A stretch of DNA of 52,139 nt, from the NCBI RefSeq assembly GCF_008373765.1, contig NZ_VUJW01000007.1:2501-54639 (forward strand). Direction: 5' to 3'. This document shows, one piece after another, positions 1 to 10,483 of the stretch; within the stretch, counting starts at the first letter, position 1; each line of letters starts with the position of its first letter. Below the pieces are notes generated by a model, which did no database searches, was not told the origin of the DNA, and worked only from the letters and a program-made list of their open reading frames with translations. A program made the translations under genes and the position numbers. The DNA comes from Nocardioides antri (GTDB taxonomy: Bacteria > Actinomycetota > Actinomycetes > Propionibacteriales > Nocardioidaceae).

Positions 1-2710
<2,710 letters not shown>

Positions 2711-2900
2711 CACACAAACCCCCAACACAACCAACAAACACGTTGGCACGTGCACCAGGGTCACTGTGTCCAGGCAATGACAACACACAACAACAACGAC
2801 GACACCGTCACACCGCAAACAACGCGTCCACAATCCAACCCCACCCACCCCACACCCCCTCCAAGGGCGGCCACGGGACCGGGCAACAGGGGTTCATAAA
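2711..2900 (+). other. 23S-5S internal transcribed spacer
   Basis: This 190-bp stretch joins the 23S end to the 5S start. The plus strand is strikingly poor in T and rich in CA/AAC runs between about 2703 and 2860, then turns G-rich. It contains no tRNA and no convincing gene. It should be transcribed and removed by rRNA processing. The reading frames across it are low-complexity and carry no recognisable domain. Confidence 0.8.
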
Positions 2901-3019
2901 GTTACGGCGGCCATAGCGACAGGGAAACACCCGGACCCATCCCGAACCCGGAAGTTAAGCCTGCCAGCGCCGATGGTACTGCAACCGCGAGGCTGTGGGA
3001 GAGTAGGACGCCGCCGGAC
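2901..3019 (+). rRNA. rrf: 5S ribosomal RNA
   Basis: The sequence has the 5S layout. A 5' arm GTTACGGCGGCCATAGCG pairs with a 3' arm ending GGACGCCGCCGGAC. Inside are the conserved CCCGGACCCATCCCGAACC loop and the GGAAGTTAAGCC block. The length of about 119 nt is normal. It follows the 23S gene in the usual rrn order and is followed directly by a terminator. Confidence 0.97.
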
Positions 3020-3028
3020 ATACTTTGG

Positions 3029-3064
3029 TAGAGGCCACCCCTCTGGGGTGGCCTCTACTCTATT
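3029..3064 (+). terminator. Rho-independent terminator of the rRNA operon
   Basis: A perfect 13-bp stem (TAGAGGCCACCCC at 3029-3041 with its complement at 3045-3057) closes a 3-nt loop. It is followed by a pyrimidine-rich CTCTATTTC tail. It lies 10 bp after the 5S gene, so it ends the rrn transcript. Confidence 0.9.
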
Positions 3065-3147
3065 TCGACTACGCTGCCGAAACGGCTGCGAGGCCGTCCG
3101 AGGTCGGCGTGGTCGCGAGTTTTCCCATCTGAAGAGAGTGAGTCGTC

Positions 3148-4059
3148 GTGGCAGAGCAACGACGGAACAAGCCGGGCGCATCCGGATCGGGTCGCGCCGG
3201 CGGACAGCGCCGTACGACCGGCGGATCCGGCCGCGCCGGGGGCCGTCCGCGCACAGGCGCCGGTGACGACAAGCGTCGCGACGGCCGTTCGGCCGGTCAG
3301 CGCCGTCCGGACCACGCCAAGGGCGCCCCGTCGCGATCAGCGAAGGCGGCCCCCACGGAGCGCACCGCCTCGCAGCAGGTCTACGACGGTCCGCCGCTGC
3401 CGGACGAGATCACCGGCAAGGAGCTGGCGGCCGACGTCCGGGCGCAGCTGAGGAGCCTCCCGGAGAAGCTGGCCCAGCGGGTCGCTCGCCACCTCGCTGC
3501 TGCGGGTGCGGTGATCGACGAGGACCCGGAGACGGCGTACCAGCACGCCCTGGCGGCGCGGAGTCGCGCGCCGAGGCTGGCGGTCACCCGCGAGGCGGCG
3601 GGTGAGGCGGCGTACGCCGCTGGTCACTACGCGGAGGCGCTGGCAGAGCTGCGCGCGGCGAAGCGGATCAACGGCGCGACGGCGTACCTCCCGATCATGG
3701 CGGACTGCCATCGTGCTCTGGGCAACGCGAAGCGTGCGATCGAGCTGGCGAAGAGCCCGTCGGTCGCGAAGTTTTCCGCCGCGGCGAAGGCCGAGATGAC
3801 CATCGTCGAGGCTGGCGCTCGACGCGACCTGGGTCAGTTCGACGCTGCCCTGCGCACCTTGGAGCTGTCTCCGCTCAACAACAAGAGCCGCGAGTCCTGG
3901 GTGGTGCGCCTGCGCTACGCCTACGCCGACACCCTCGAGCAGGCAGGTCGCGAGCGCGACGCCCTGTCGTGGTTCCACCGGACGAACGCGATCGATTCCG
4001 AGGAGATCACCGACGCCTCGGACCGCGCGGCGGCGCTCGAGCGGCGGCTGGGGGACTGA
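3148..4059 (+). CDS. TPR-like helical repeat protein of unknown function
   Basis: The protein has 303 residues. The first 80 or so are basic, disordered and rich in Arg, Gly, Ser and Thr. The rest is alanine- and leucine-rich and helical, with tetratricopeptide-like pairs of helices in roughly residues 95-300, such as the AGHYAEALAELRAAKRIN segment. The GTG start at 3148 follows a purine-rich GAAGAGAG. It is the first gene after the rRNA operon and converges on the next gene with an 11-bp gap. The TPR-like fold suggests protein binding, and the basic tail near an rRNA operon might suggest RNA or ribosome contact, but that is guesswork. The specific function is not recognised. Confidence 0.85.
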   Translation: MAEQRRNKPGASGSGRAGGQRRTTGGSGRAGGRPRTGAGDDKRRDGRSAGQRRPDHAKGAPSRSAKAAPTERTASQQVYDGPPLPDEITGKELAADVRAQLRSLPEKLAQRVARHLAAAGAVIDEDPETAYQHALAARSRAPRLAVTREAAGEAAYAAGHYAEALAELRAAKRINGATAYLPIMADCHRALGNAKRAIELAKSPSVAKFSAAAKAEMTIVEAGARRDLGQFDAALRTLELSPLNNKSRESWVVRLRYAYADTLEQAGRERDALSWFHRTNAIDSEEITDASDRAAALERRLGD

Positions 4060-4070
4060 GCGAGAGCGGC

Positions 4071-4727
4071 TCAGGCGTTCTCGCCCTGGCGGTCCTTCTT
4101 TTTCTTCTCGTCCTTGGGCTCGTCCTGCTCGTCGTCGCCGGGGCGGTCCCCGGTCTCGTCATCAGGCTCCGGGGTTTCCTCGACGGTGCCGGGAGTGTGG
4201 TCGGCGAAGCTGAGGGTCGCGCCCTCCAGGCCGGCCTCCTTGGTGCCGGACCGGATTCCCTCGCGGAACGAGATCTCGATCCTCCCGATCTCGACCGTCG
4301 CCGGCTGGTCCGCTGACACCACCAGGACGATCGAGTCGCCGTCGGAGAACTCGGCGTCCTCGGGGTCCACCAGCTCGGGGCACCAGCCGCTCGCGTCGGT
4401 GGTCACGCTGAGTGAGCCGTCATGGCAGACCTGGGGCGTCACCTCGACGTCCCCGTCGGCCTCGACGTCGACCGCGACCTCGGAGATCGTCAGTGTGCGC
4501 CCGAAGTCGTCGCCCACGGCCAGCATCCCGACGTAGACCTCCTGACCGACGACGCCCTTCGCTTCGGCGGTGCGGTCGGTCGTGGGCAGGTCGTCGGGGG
4601 TGCGGAGGAACCAGACGACCCATCCGACGACGAGGATGACCGCGCCGACGATGGCGGCGATCCGCCACATCTTGGAGCGCTTCGCGGGCTGCGAGCGCCG
4701 CGGGACCTCGAGCGAGCTGGACGACAT
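4071..4727 (-). CDS. Single-pass membrane protein with acidic/charged C-terminus, unknown function
   Basis: The protein has 218 residues. A short basic N-terminus (residues 1-23) precedes one transmembrane helix at about 24-44 (AAIVGAVILVVGWVVWFL). An extracytoplasmic domain of about 130 residues follows, then a highly charged tail that is first acidic, then lysine-rich. The soluble part contains an EVAVDVEADGDVEV stretch that reads like a beta-sandwich. The topology implies anchoring by the N-terminal helix with the domain outside. The ATG start lies 6 nt after a TAAGGT hexamer, so the transcript is probably leaderless. No named family was recognised. Confidence 0.82.
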   Translation of the reverse strand: MSSSSLEVPRRSQPAKRSKMWRIAAIVGAVILVVGWVVWFLRTPDDLPTTDRTAEAKGVVGQEVYVGMLAVGDDFGRTLTISEVAVDVEADGDVEVTPQVCHDGSLSVTTDASGWCPELVDPEDAEFSDGDSIVLVVSADQPATVEIGRIEISFREGIRSGTKEAGLEGATLSFADHTPGTVEETPEPDDETGDRPGDDEQDEPKDEKKKKDRQGENA

Positions 4728-4784
4728 GGTCGAACCTTAGGACACGCAGGTCGCTTGCGAGGGGCACGTGTCAGACTCGGCGCC

Positions 4785-5693
4785 ATGCTGCGCCGCGAGC
4801 CACCCCGCCGACCCACCCTCGAGGGGAACGTCGCCGTCCGCGAGGGACGGCGGCTGAGCTTCGCGGAGTACGGCTCGCACCGTGGGCCTGCGATCGTCTG
4901 GATGCACGGCACGCCGGGCGCCCGGCGCCAGATCCCGCTCGATGCGCGGGCGTACGCCGAGGAGCACGGTCTGCGGATCATCGGCATCGACCGCCCAGGG
5001 ATCGGGTCGTCGACGCCGTACCTCTATCCGAACGTGCTCGACTGGACCGCTGACCTGGAGCTGCTCCTCGACGCGCTCGGGATCGACGACGTCCGGGTGA
5101 TCGGGCTCTCCGGAGGCGGCCCGTACGCACTCGCAGCCGGAGCCGGCCTGCCCACCCGCGTGCGGGGCGTCGGCGTGCTCGGCGGGGTTGCACCGACTCG
5201 CGGGGACGACGCCGTCGACGGCGGCGTGATCCAGCTAGCGGTGCGCTTCGCTCCGCTGATCTCCGTCGGTCGGGTGCCGCTGGGCGTCGCGCTCACGACG
5301 GCGATCCGCACGGTCAGGCCGCTGGCGGGCGCGGGGCTCGACCTCTACGCGCGGGTCCAGCCGCCCGGCGACCGCAACCTGCTGTCGCGTCCGGAGTTCA
5401 AGGCGATGTTCCTCGACGACCTCCTCAACGGAAGCCGGTTCCAGACCTCGGCCCCGCTGGCCGACCTGGTCCTCTTCACGCGGGAGTGGGGGTTCCGCCT
5501 CGCGGACGTCAAGGTCCCGGTGCGGTGGTGGCACGGCGACGACGACCACATCGTCCCGTTCCGGCACGGGCAGCACGTCGTCGAGCGCCTCCCCGACGCC
5601 ACGATGTCGGTGATCGACGGCGAGAGCCACCTCGGTGGTCTCGGGATCGCCGCTGCGGTGCTCAGCGAGCTGATGGCGCTGGATTCGATGTGA
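4785..5693 (+). CDS. Alpha/beta-fold hydrolase
   Basis: This 302-residue protein has an oxyanion-loop motif WMHGTPG at about 37-43, a nucleophile elbow GLSGGG, a late acidic segment GDDDHIVP and a histidine in the closing ESHLG motif. Together these give a Ser-Asp-His triad of the alpha/beta hydrolase superfamily. There is no signal peptide, so it should be cytoplasmic. The frame stays open far upstream, but the ATG at 4785 matches where homology-like sequence begins and leaves a 57-bp promoter region facing the divergent membrane-protein gene. The substrate cannot be deduced. Confidence 0.88.
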   Translation: MLRREPPRRPTLEGNVAVREGRRLSFAEYGSHRGPAIVWMHGTPGARRQIPLDARAYAEEHGLRIIGIDRPGIGSSTPYLYPNVLDWTADLELLLDALGIDDVRVIGLSGGGPYALAAGAGLPTRVRGVGVLGGVAPTRGDDAVDGGVIQLAVRFAPLISVGRVPLGVALTTAIRTVRPLAGAGLDLYARVQPPGDRNLLSRPEFKAMFLDDLLNGSRFQTSAPLADLVLFTREWGFRLADVKVPVRWWHGDDDHIVPFRHGQHVVERLPDATMSVIDGESHLGGLGIAAAVLSELMALDSM

Positions 5694-5735
5694 TTTCCGC
5701 CCGGCCGCGCTGACTACTGGTGCGCAGGCGCCTCA

Positions 5736-5772
5736 TGGGTCACAATAGGTGTCATAACAACACATGTGTCAC
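5736..5772 (+). promoter_or_regulatory. Candidate operator upstream of the DUF3145 gene
   Basis: The AT-richer patch between the hydrolase and the DUF3145 gene holds a perfect 10-bp palindrome, ACACATGTGT, at 5760-5769. It also holds repeated GTGTCA at 5749-5754 and 5766-5771, plus a nearby GGTCAC. It lies about 95 bp upstream of the DUF3145 start. Palindromes of this kind are typical repressor sites, but no regulator is identified. Confidence 0.35.
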
Positions 5773-5862
5773 TTCGCTCCTACGGGATCGTCCTGACCTC
5801 CGAAGAGAGTCCGCTGGGGAAGGCGTAGCTCGCGCCGGAGGAAAGGCAGATCGAGGAGAGTC

Positions 5863-6375
5863 GTGGTGACCACGAGCAACAGTGCAACCAGGGGCGTTTT
5901 CTACGTCCACTCTGCGCCGTCCGCGTTGTGCCCTCACATCGAGTGGGCCGTGGGCGGCGTCCTCGGCGTGCCCGTGAACCTGAACTGGACGCCGCAGCCA
6001 GCGCAGTCGGGGTCCTACCGCTGCGAATTCTCCTGGTCCGGCAAGGCGGGATCGGCGGCCGCGATCGCCTCGGCGCTGCGCGGCTGGCTCCACCTGCGCT
6101 TCGAGGTGACCGAGGAGCCCACGGCGTCGACCGAGGGCGCGCGGTTCTCGTCGACGCCCGACCTCGGAGTCTTCCACGCCGTGACCGGCATCCACGGCGA
6201 CATCATGATCCCCGAGGACCGGCTCAAGGCCGCCGTGGTCCGCGCCGCCCTGGGCGAGACCACGATCGAGAACGAGATCGACAAGCTTCTCGGCAAGCCC
6301 TGGGACGACGAGCTCGAGACGTTCCGCTACGCCGGCGAGGGCGCTCCCGTCCGCTGGCTCCACCAGGTCGTCTGA
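5863..6375 (+). CDS. DUF3145 family protein
   Basis: The 170-residue protein matches the actinobacterial DUF3145 family as I know it. The diagnostic opening is RGVFYVHSAPSALCPHIEWA, followed by NLNWTPQP and a conserved GWLHLRFEVTEEP segment. It is predicted cytoplasmic, with no signal peptide or membrane segment. The GTG start at 5863 is well supported by a GAGGAGAG ribosome-binding site 2-9 nt upstream. The family is conserved in Actinobacteria and has no established biochemical role. It converges on the fatty-acid operon end at 6454. Confidence 0.93.
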   Translation: MVTTSNSATRGVFYVHSAPSALCPHIEWAVGGVLGVPVNLNWTPQPAQSGSYRCEFSWSGKAGSAAAIASALRGWLHLRFEVTEEPTASTEGARFSSTPDLGVFHAVTGIHGDIMIPEDRLKAAVVRAALGETTIENEIDKLLGKPWDDELETFRYAGEGAPVRWLHQVV

Positions 6376-6453
6376 CGCACGTCGAGGCGCTCTTGTCTCC
6401 AAGAGCCGGCTCGAGGTGTTCTGCCGGCCTGATCTCGCGCCTGTCGGCGAGGA

Positions 6454-7902
6454 TCAGAGGGGGATGTTGCCGTGGTGGCCGCGGCGGACGCCCTCGGTCT
6501 GCACTGCGTCGGTGATGGCGCGCGCGATGGCGGAGCGGGTGACGTCGGGCGCGACGACCTCGTCGACCACGCCGATCTCGACGGCCTTGTCGACGCCGCC
6601 GGCGATCCGCTCGTGCTCGGAGGCGAGCTCCGCCTCCACCCGCGGGCGGAGGTCAGCGGAGACCTCGGCGAGCTTGCGACGGTGGAGGATCCGAACGGCG
6701 GCCAGCGCGCCCATCACCGCGACCTCGGCGCCCGGCCAGGCGAAGACCTTGGTCGCACCGATCGAGCGGGCGTTCATGGCGATGTAGGCGCCGCCGTACG
6801 TCTTGCGGGTAACCAGGGTGACCCGCGGAACGACGCACTCGCCGAAGGCGTGGAGGAGCTTCGCTCCGCGGCGTACGACGCCGTCCCACTCCTGGCCGAC
6901 ACCGGGCAGGTAGCCGGGCACGTCGACGACGACCACCAGGGGCACACCGAACGCATCGCACATCCGCACGAAGCGCGCCGCCTTCTCGGCGGAGAGCGAG
7001 TCGAGGCACCCACCCAGCCGGAGCGGGTTGTTGGCGACGACGCCGACGGTCCGGCCCCCGAGGCGGCCGAGCGCGGTCACGATGTTCGGCGCCCACCGTG
7101 CGTGCAGCTCCAGCATGGTGCCGTCGTCGACGAGGCCCTCGATGAGCGGGTGGACGTCGTAGGCCCGCTTGGTGTTCTCGGGGAGGTGGTGCGCGAGGTC
7201 GCGGTCCTCGACGTGGTCGAGCACCAGGCTGCCCTGCGAGCCGAGCAGGCCGGCCAGGGTGCGGGCACGGCCCAACGCCTCCTCCTCGGTCTCCGTGACC
7301 ACGTGGACGACGCCGGAGCGGCGACCGTGCGGCTCGGGGCCACCGAGCCGCAGCATGTCGACGGCCTCACCGGTCACCGACCGCACGACCTCGGGGCCGG
7401 TCACGAAGATCCGGCCCTCCGGGCCCAGGATGACGATGTCGGTCATCGCGGGACCGTACGCCGCGCCGCCTGCAGCGGGGCCGAGCACGACCGAGATCTG
7501 GGGGATGACCCCGGAGGCCTGGGTCATCACGTGGAAGATCCGGCCCACCGCGTGCAGCGACAGGACGCCCTCGGCGAGGCGCGCCCCGCCGGAGTGCCAC
7601 AGACCGATGATCGGGACCCGGTCGGTCAGGGCGCGGTGGTAGGCGTCGACGACCACCCGACAGCCCTCGTCGCCCATCGCTCCGCCCATGACGGTCGCGT
7701 CGGAGCAGAACGCCACGACCGGCGTGCCGTCGACGGTGCCGACAGCGGCGAGCATCCCGGAGTCGTCGTCGGGGCTGATCAGCTCGAGGGTGCCGTCGTC
7801 GAGCAGGGCCGTCAGCCGGTGGACGGGGTTGCGCGGGTCCTCCGCGCGCGGCAGCTTGGCCGGCTTCGCCGGGACGTCGGGACGATTCTCGAGGGCAGTC
7901 AT
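6454..7902 (-). CDS. accD: Acyl-CoA carboxylase carboxyltransferase (beta) subunit, AccD6-like
   Basis: The 482-residue protein is a biotin-dependent acyl-CoA carboxyltransferase. It has the crotonase-fold glycine motifs SGGARLAEG and GPAAGGAAYGPAMTD in the N half, a DVPGYLPG motif in the C half, and the family-typical C-terminus GNIPL. It transfers a carboxyl group from biotinyl carrier to acetyl- or propionyl-CoA, here most likely making malonyl-CoA for lipid synthesis. The ATG at 7902 is used because upstream residues read as low-complexity shadow of fabF, which ends 7 bp before. It is the last gene of the fab operon, the position AccD6 holds in mycobacteria. The alpha/biotin subunit is not in the window. 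Confidence 0.95.
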   Translation of the reverse strand: MTALENRPDVPAKPAKLPRAEDPRNPVHRLTALLDDGTLELISPDDDSGMLAAVGTVDGTPVVAFCSDATVMGGAMGDEGCRVVVDAYHRALTDRVPIIGLWHSGGARLAEGVLSLHAVGRIFHVMTQASGVIPQISVVLGPAAGGAAYGPAMTDIVILGPEGRIFVTGPEVVRSVTGEAVDMLRLGGPEPHGRRSGVVHVVTETEEEALGRARTLAGLLGSQGSLVLDHVEDRDLAHHLPENTKRAYDVHPLIEGLVDDGTMLELHARWAPNIVTALGRLGGRTVGVVANNPLRLGGCLDSLSAEKAARFVRMCDAFGVPLVVVVDVPGYLPGVGQEWDGVVRRGAKLLHAFGECVVPRVTLVTRKTYGGAYIAMNARSIGATKVFAWPGAEVAVMGALAAVRILHRRKLAEVSADLRPRVEAELASEHERIAGGVDKAVEIGVVDEVVAPDVTRSAIARAITDAVQTEGVRRGHHGNIPL

Positions 7903-7909
7903 CAGCGCA

Positions 7910-9166
7910 CTATCCGTTCGATCCGAACGCGACGGCGACGTTGGCGCCGCCGAAGCCGAACGAGTTGTTGAGGCCGACGATGTCGCCGAGCGGGAGGTCC
8001 CGCTGCTTGGTGGCGATGTCGAGGTCGACCTGGGGGTCGAGGTCGTCGAGGTTGATCGTGGGCGGCGCCAGCCGGTGGTGCAGGGCCAGGACCGTCGCCA
8101 CCGCCTCGAGCGCACCCGCGCCACCGAGCAGGTGGCCGGTCATCGACTTGGTGCTGGTCACGACGACGTCGGTCGCGTGGCCACCGAGCGTGGCGTGCAG
8201 CATCAGCGCCTCCGCGACGTCGCCCTGCGGCGTCGACGTGGCGTGCGCGTTGACGTGAGCGACGTTGGCGGGGTCGATGTCGCCGTCGGCGAGCGCGCGG
8301 AGGATGGCCCTCGCGCCGCCGCGTCCCTCCGGGTCCGGCTGCGCGATGTCGTGGGAGTCCGCGGTGATGCCGGTGCCGAGCACCTCGGCGTAGATCCGGG
8401 CGCCGCGCGCAAGCGCGTGCTCCTCCGACTCCAACACGAGCGCGCCGGCGCCTTCACCGAGCACGAACCCGTCCCGGCCGGTGTCCCACGGGCGCGACAC
8501 GGTGGTGGGGTCGCCGGTGTTCTTCGACAGCGCCATCATGTTGGCGAACGCGGCGACCGGCAGCGGGTGGATCGCTGCCTCGGTGCCGCCGGCCAGCACG
8601 ACGTCGGCGCGGCCGAGCCGGATCTGGTCGGCCGCGAGCGCGATCGCCTCGTTGCCGGACGCGCACGCCGACACCGGGGTGTTGACGGCGGCGCGCGCGC
8701 CGATCTCGAGGCTGATGGTGGCCGCCGGGGCGTTGGCCATCAGCATCGGCACGGCGAGCGGCGAGACCCGGCGGGGTCCCTTCGCCAGCATGGCGTCGTA
8801 GTTGCTGAGGAGCGTCTGCACTCCGCCGATGCCGGACGCCATCGCGACACCCACCCGGTCGCCGTCGAGCTCGCCCGCCTGCTGCGGCACGTCGAGGCCC
8901 GAGTCCTTCCAGGCCTCCATCGCCGCGATCAGGGCGAACTGCGACGACCGGTCGAGTCGGCGCGCCCGGATCCGGTCCAGGATCTCGGTGGGCTCGACCG
9001 CCGCCGTACCGGCGATGCGGACCGGGAGGTCCGCGAACGCAGGGTCCTCGATCGGGCGCACGCCGGACTCGCCGGCGAGCATCCGGTCCCAGGTGGTGGC
9101 GGTGTCACCGGCCAGCGGGTTGGTGGTGCCGAGGCCGGTGACGACGACGCGGGTGCGGGCGGTCAC
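7910..9166 (-). CDS. fabF: 3-oxoacyl-ACP synthase II (KAS II)
   Basis: This 418-residue condensing enzyme elongates acyl-ACP with malonyl-ACP in type II fatty-acid synthesis. The active-site Cys lies in VSACASGNEAI. The two His residues lie in NAHATSTPQGD and in MTGHLLGGAG, and the GFGGANV motif closes the C-terminus. The length fits FabF, not the shorter FabH. The GTG start at 9166 sits 2 bp after the acpP stop, so translation is probably coupled. It is cytoplasmic and acts with AcpP, FabH and FabD of the same operon. Confidence 0.97.
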   Translation of the reverse strand: MTARTRVVVTGLGTTNPLAGDTATTWDRMLAGESGVRPIEDPAFADLPVRIAGTAAVEPTEILDRIRARRLDRSSQFALIAAMEAWKDSGLDVPQQAGELDGDRVGVAMASGIGGVQTLLSNYDAMLAKGPRRVSPLAVPMLMANAPAATISLEIGARAAVNTPVSACASGNEAIALAADQIRLGRADVVLAGGTEAAIHPLPVAAFANMMALSKNTGDPTTVSRPWDTGRDGFVLGEGAGALVLESEEHALARGARIYAEVLGTGITADSHDIAQPDPEGRGGARAILRALADGDIDPANVAHVNAHATSTPQGDVAEALMLHATLGGHATDVVVTSTKSMTGHLLGGAGALEAVATVLALHHRLAPPTINLDDLDPQVDLDIATKQRDLPLGDIVGLNNSFGFGGANVAVAFGSNG

Positions 9167-9168
9167 GA

Positions 9169-9417
9169 TCAGGCAGCCGCGCTGGCGCGCTCGATGTAGG
9201 CGACGGCGTCGCCGACGGTCTTCAGGTTCTTGACCTGGTCGTCGGGGATGGTGACGCCGAACTTCTCCTCGGCCTCGACGACGACCTCGACCATGGAGAG
9301 CGAGTCGACGTCGAGGTCGTCCACGAAGGACTTGTCGAGCTGGACGTCGTCGGCGTCGACGCCGGCGACCTCGTTGACGATCTCGGCAAGGGCTGCGCGG
9401 ATCTCTTCGGTGCTCAT
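9169..9417 (-). CDS. acpP: Acyl carrier protein
   Basis: The 82-residue acidic protein has the four-helix ACP pattern and the phosphopantetheine attachment site DVDSLSMVE, with Ser39 as the modified residue. It carries growing acyl chains between FabD, FabH and FabF. The ATG at 9417 gives the normal ACP length and has an AGGAGAAC ribosome-binding site just upstream. The longer open frame reaching 9528 is proline/serine-rich and not ACP-like. The gene lies in the conserved order fabD-fabH-acpP-fabF. Confidence 0.97.
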   Translation of the reverse strand: MSTEEIRAALAEIVNEVAGVDADDVQLDKSFVDDLDVDSLSMVEVVVEAEEKFGVTIPDDQVKNLKTVGDAVAYIERASAAA

Positions 9418-9457
9418 CTGTTCTCCTGCTTCATCTACTGGGTTGGGGGTGGGTGGT

Positions 9458-10483
9458 TCAGGGGACGGTGACGACCTGTGCCGCGTAGGACAGGCCGGCG
9501 CCGAAAGCGACGAGGAGGGCGACGTCACCCGACTTCGCCTCGCCGTCGCGGATCATGCGCTCGAGGGCGAGCGGGATGGAGGCCGCGGACGTGTTGCCCG
9601 CGTCGATGATGTCGCGGGCGATCCGGACGTGGGCCGGGAGCCGCATCGCGCGGGCCATGGCGTCGGTGATCCGGTTGTTGGCCTGGTGGGGGACGAAGCA
9701 GTCGAGGTCGTCGACGGTCACGCCGGCCCGGTCGAGGGCCTGCTGCGCGACCTTGGCCATCGAGTACGACGCCCAGCGGAAGACCTCGTTGCCCTGCATG
9801 ACCAGGTGCGGCATCACGGGCTTCTCGGAGGCGAGGACATCGCGCCAGTCCTCGCGGGTGCGGATCAGGTCGAACTTCTCGCCGTCCGAGCCCCAGACGA
9901 CCGGGCCGATCGCCGGAACCGTCGACGGTCCGACGACGGCAGCGCCGGCGCCGTCGGCGAAGATGAACGCCGTCCCGCGGTCGGTGGTGCTGGTGATGTC
10001 GGAGAGCCGCTCGACGCCGATGACGAGCACGTAGCGGGCGCTGCCGCCGCGCACCAGGTCGGACGCGAGCGCGATGCCGTGGCAGAAGCCGGCGCAGGCG
10101 GCGGAGATGTCGAACGCCGCGGCCTGGTCGGTGCCGATCTCGTGGGCGACGGCCGTCGCTGCGGACGGCGTCTGGAGCAGGTGGCTGACGGTCGCGACGA
10201 TCACGCAGTCGACCTGGCGCGGGTCGACGCCCGCCTGCTCGAGCGCCCCGCGGGACGCGGCCACCGACATGGCGATGACGGTCTCGGAGTCGTCGGCGAA
10301 CCGGCGGGTCTTGATGCCCGACCGCTGCTGGATCCACTCGTCGCTGGAGTCGATCGCCTCGACGATCTCGGCGTTCGGCACCAGGCGTGCGGGGCGGTAG
10401 GCGCCGATACCGAGGATGCCGGCGTACGCCGCGCCCTGCTCGGTGTGCAGCGGGCGGCCGGTCGTGCGGTCGGAGCCCGTCAC
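9458..10483 (-). CDS. fabH: 3-oxoacyl-ACP synthase III (KAS III)
   Basis: The 341-residue protein starts fatty-acid chains by condensing an acyl-CoA primer with malonyl-ACP. The catalytic triad is visible: Cys130 in SAACAGF, His in PHQANNR and Asn in AGNTSAASIP. The GTG start at 10483 overlaps the fabD stop as GTGA, which indicates translational coupling. The frame stays open for 24 more codons upstream, but those lie inside fabD and read as low complexity. Actinobacterial FabH enzymes often take branched primers, but the sequence read here does not show specificity. Confidence 0.96.
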   Translation of the reverse strand: MTGSDRTTGRPLHTEQGAAYAGILGIGAYRPARLVPNAEIVEAIDSSDEWIQQRSGIKTRRFADDSETVIAMSVAASRGALEQAGVDPRQVDCVIVATVSHLLQTPSAATAVAHEIGTDQAAAFDISAACAGFCHGIALASDLVRGGSARYVLVIGVERLSDITSTTDRGTAFIFADGAGAAVVGPSTVPAIGPVVWGSDGEKFDLIRTREDWRDVLASEKPVMPHLVMQGNEVFRWASYSMAKVAQQALDRAGVTVDDLDCFVPHQANNRITDAMARAMRLPAHVRIARDIIDAGNTSAASIPLALERMIRDGEAKSGDVALLVAFGAGLSYAAQVVTVP

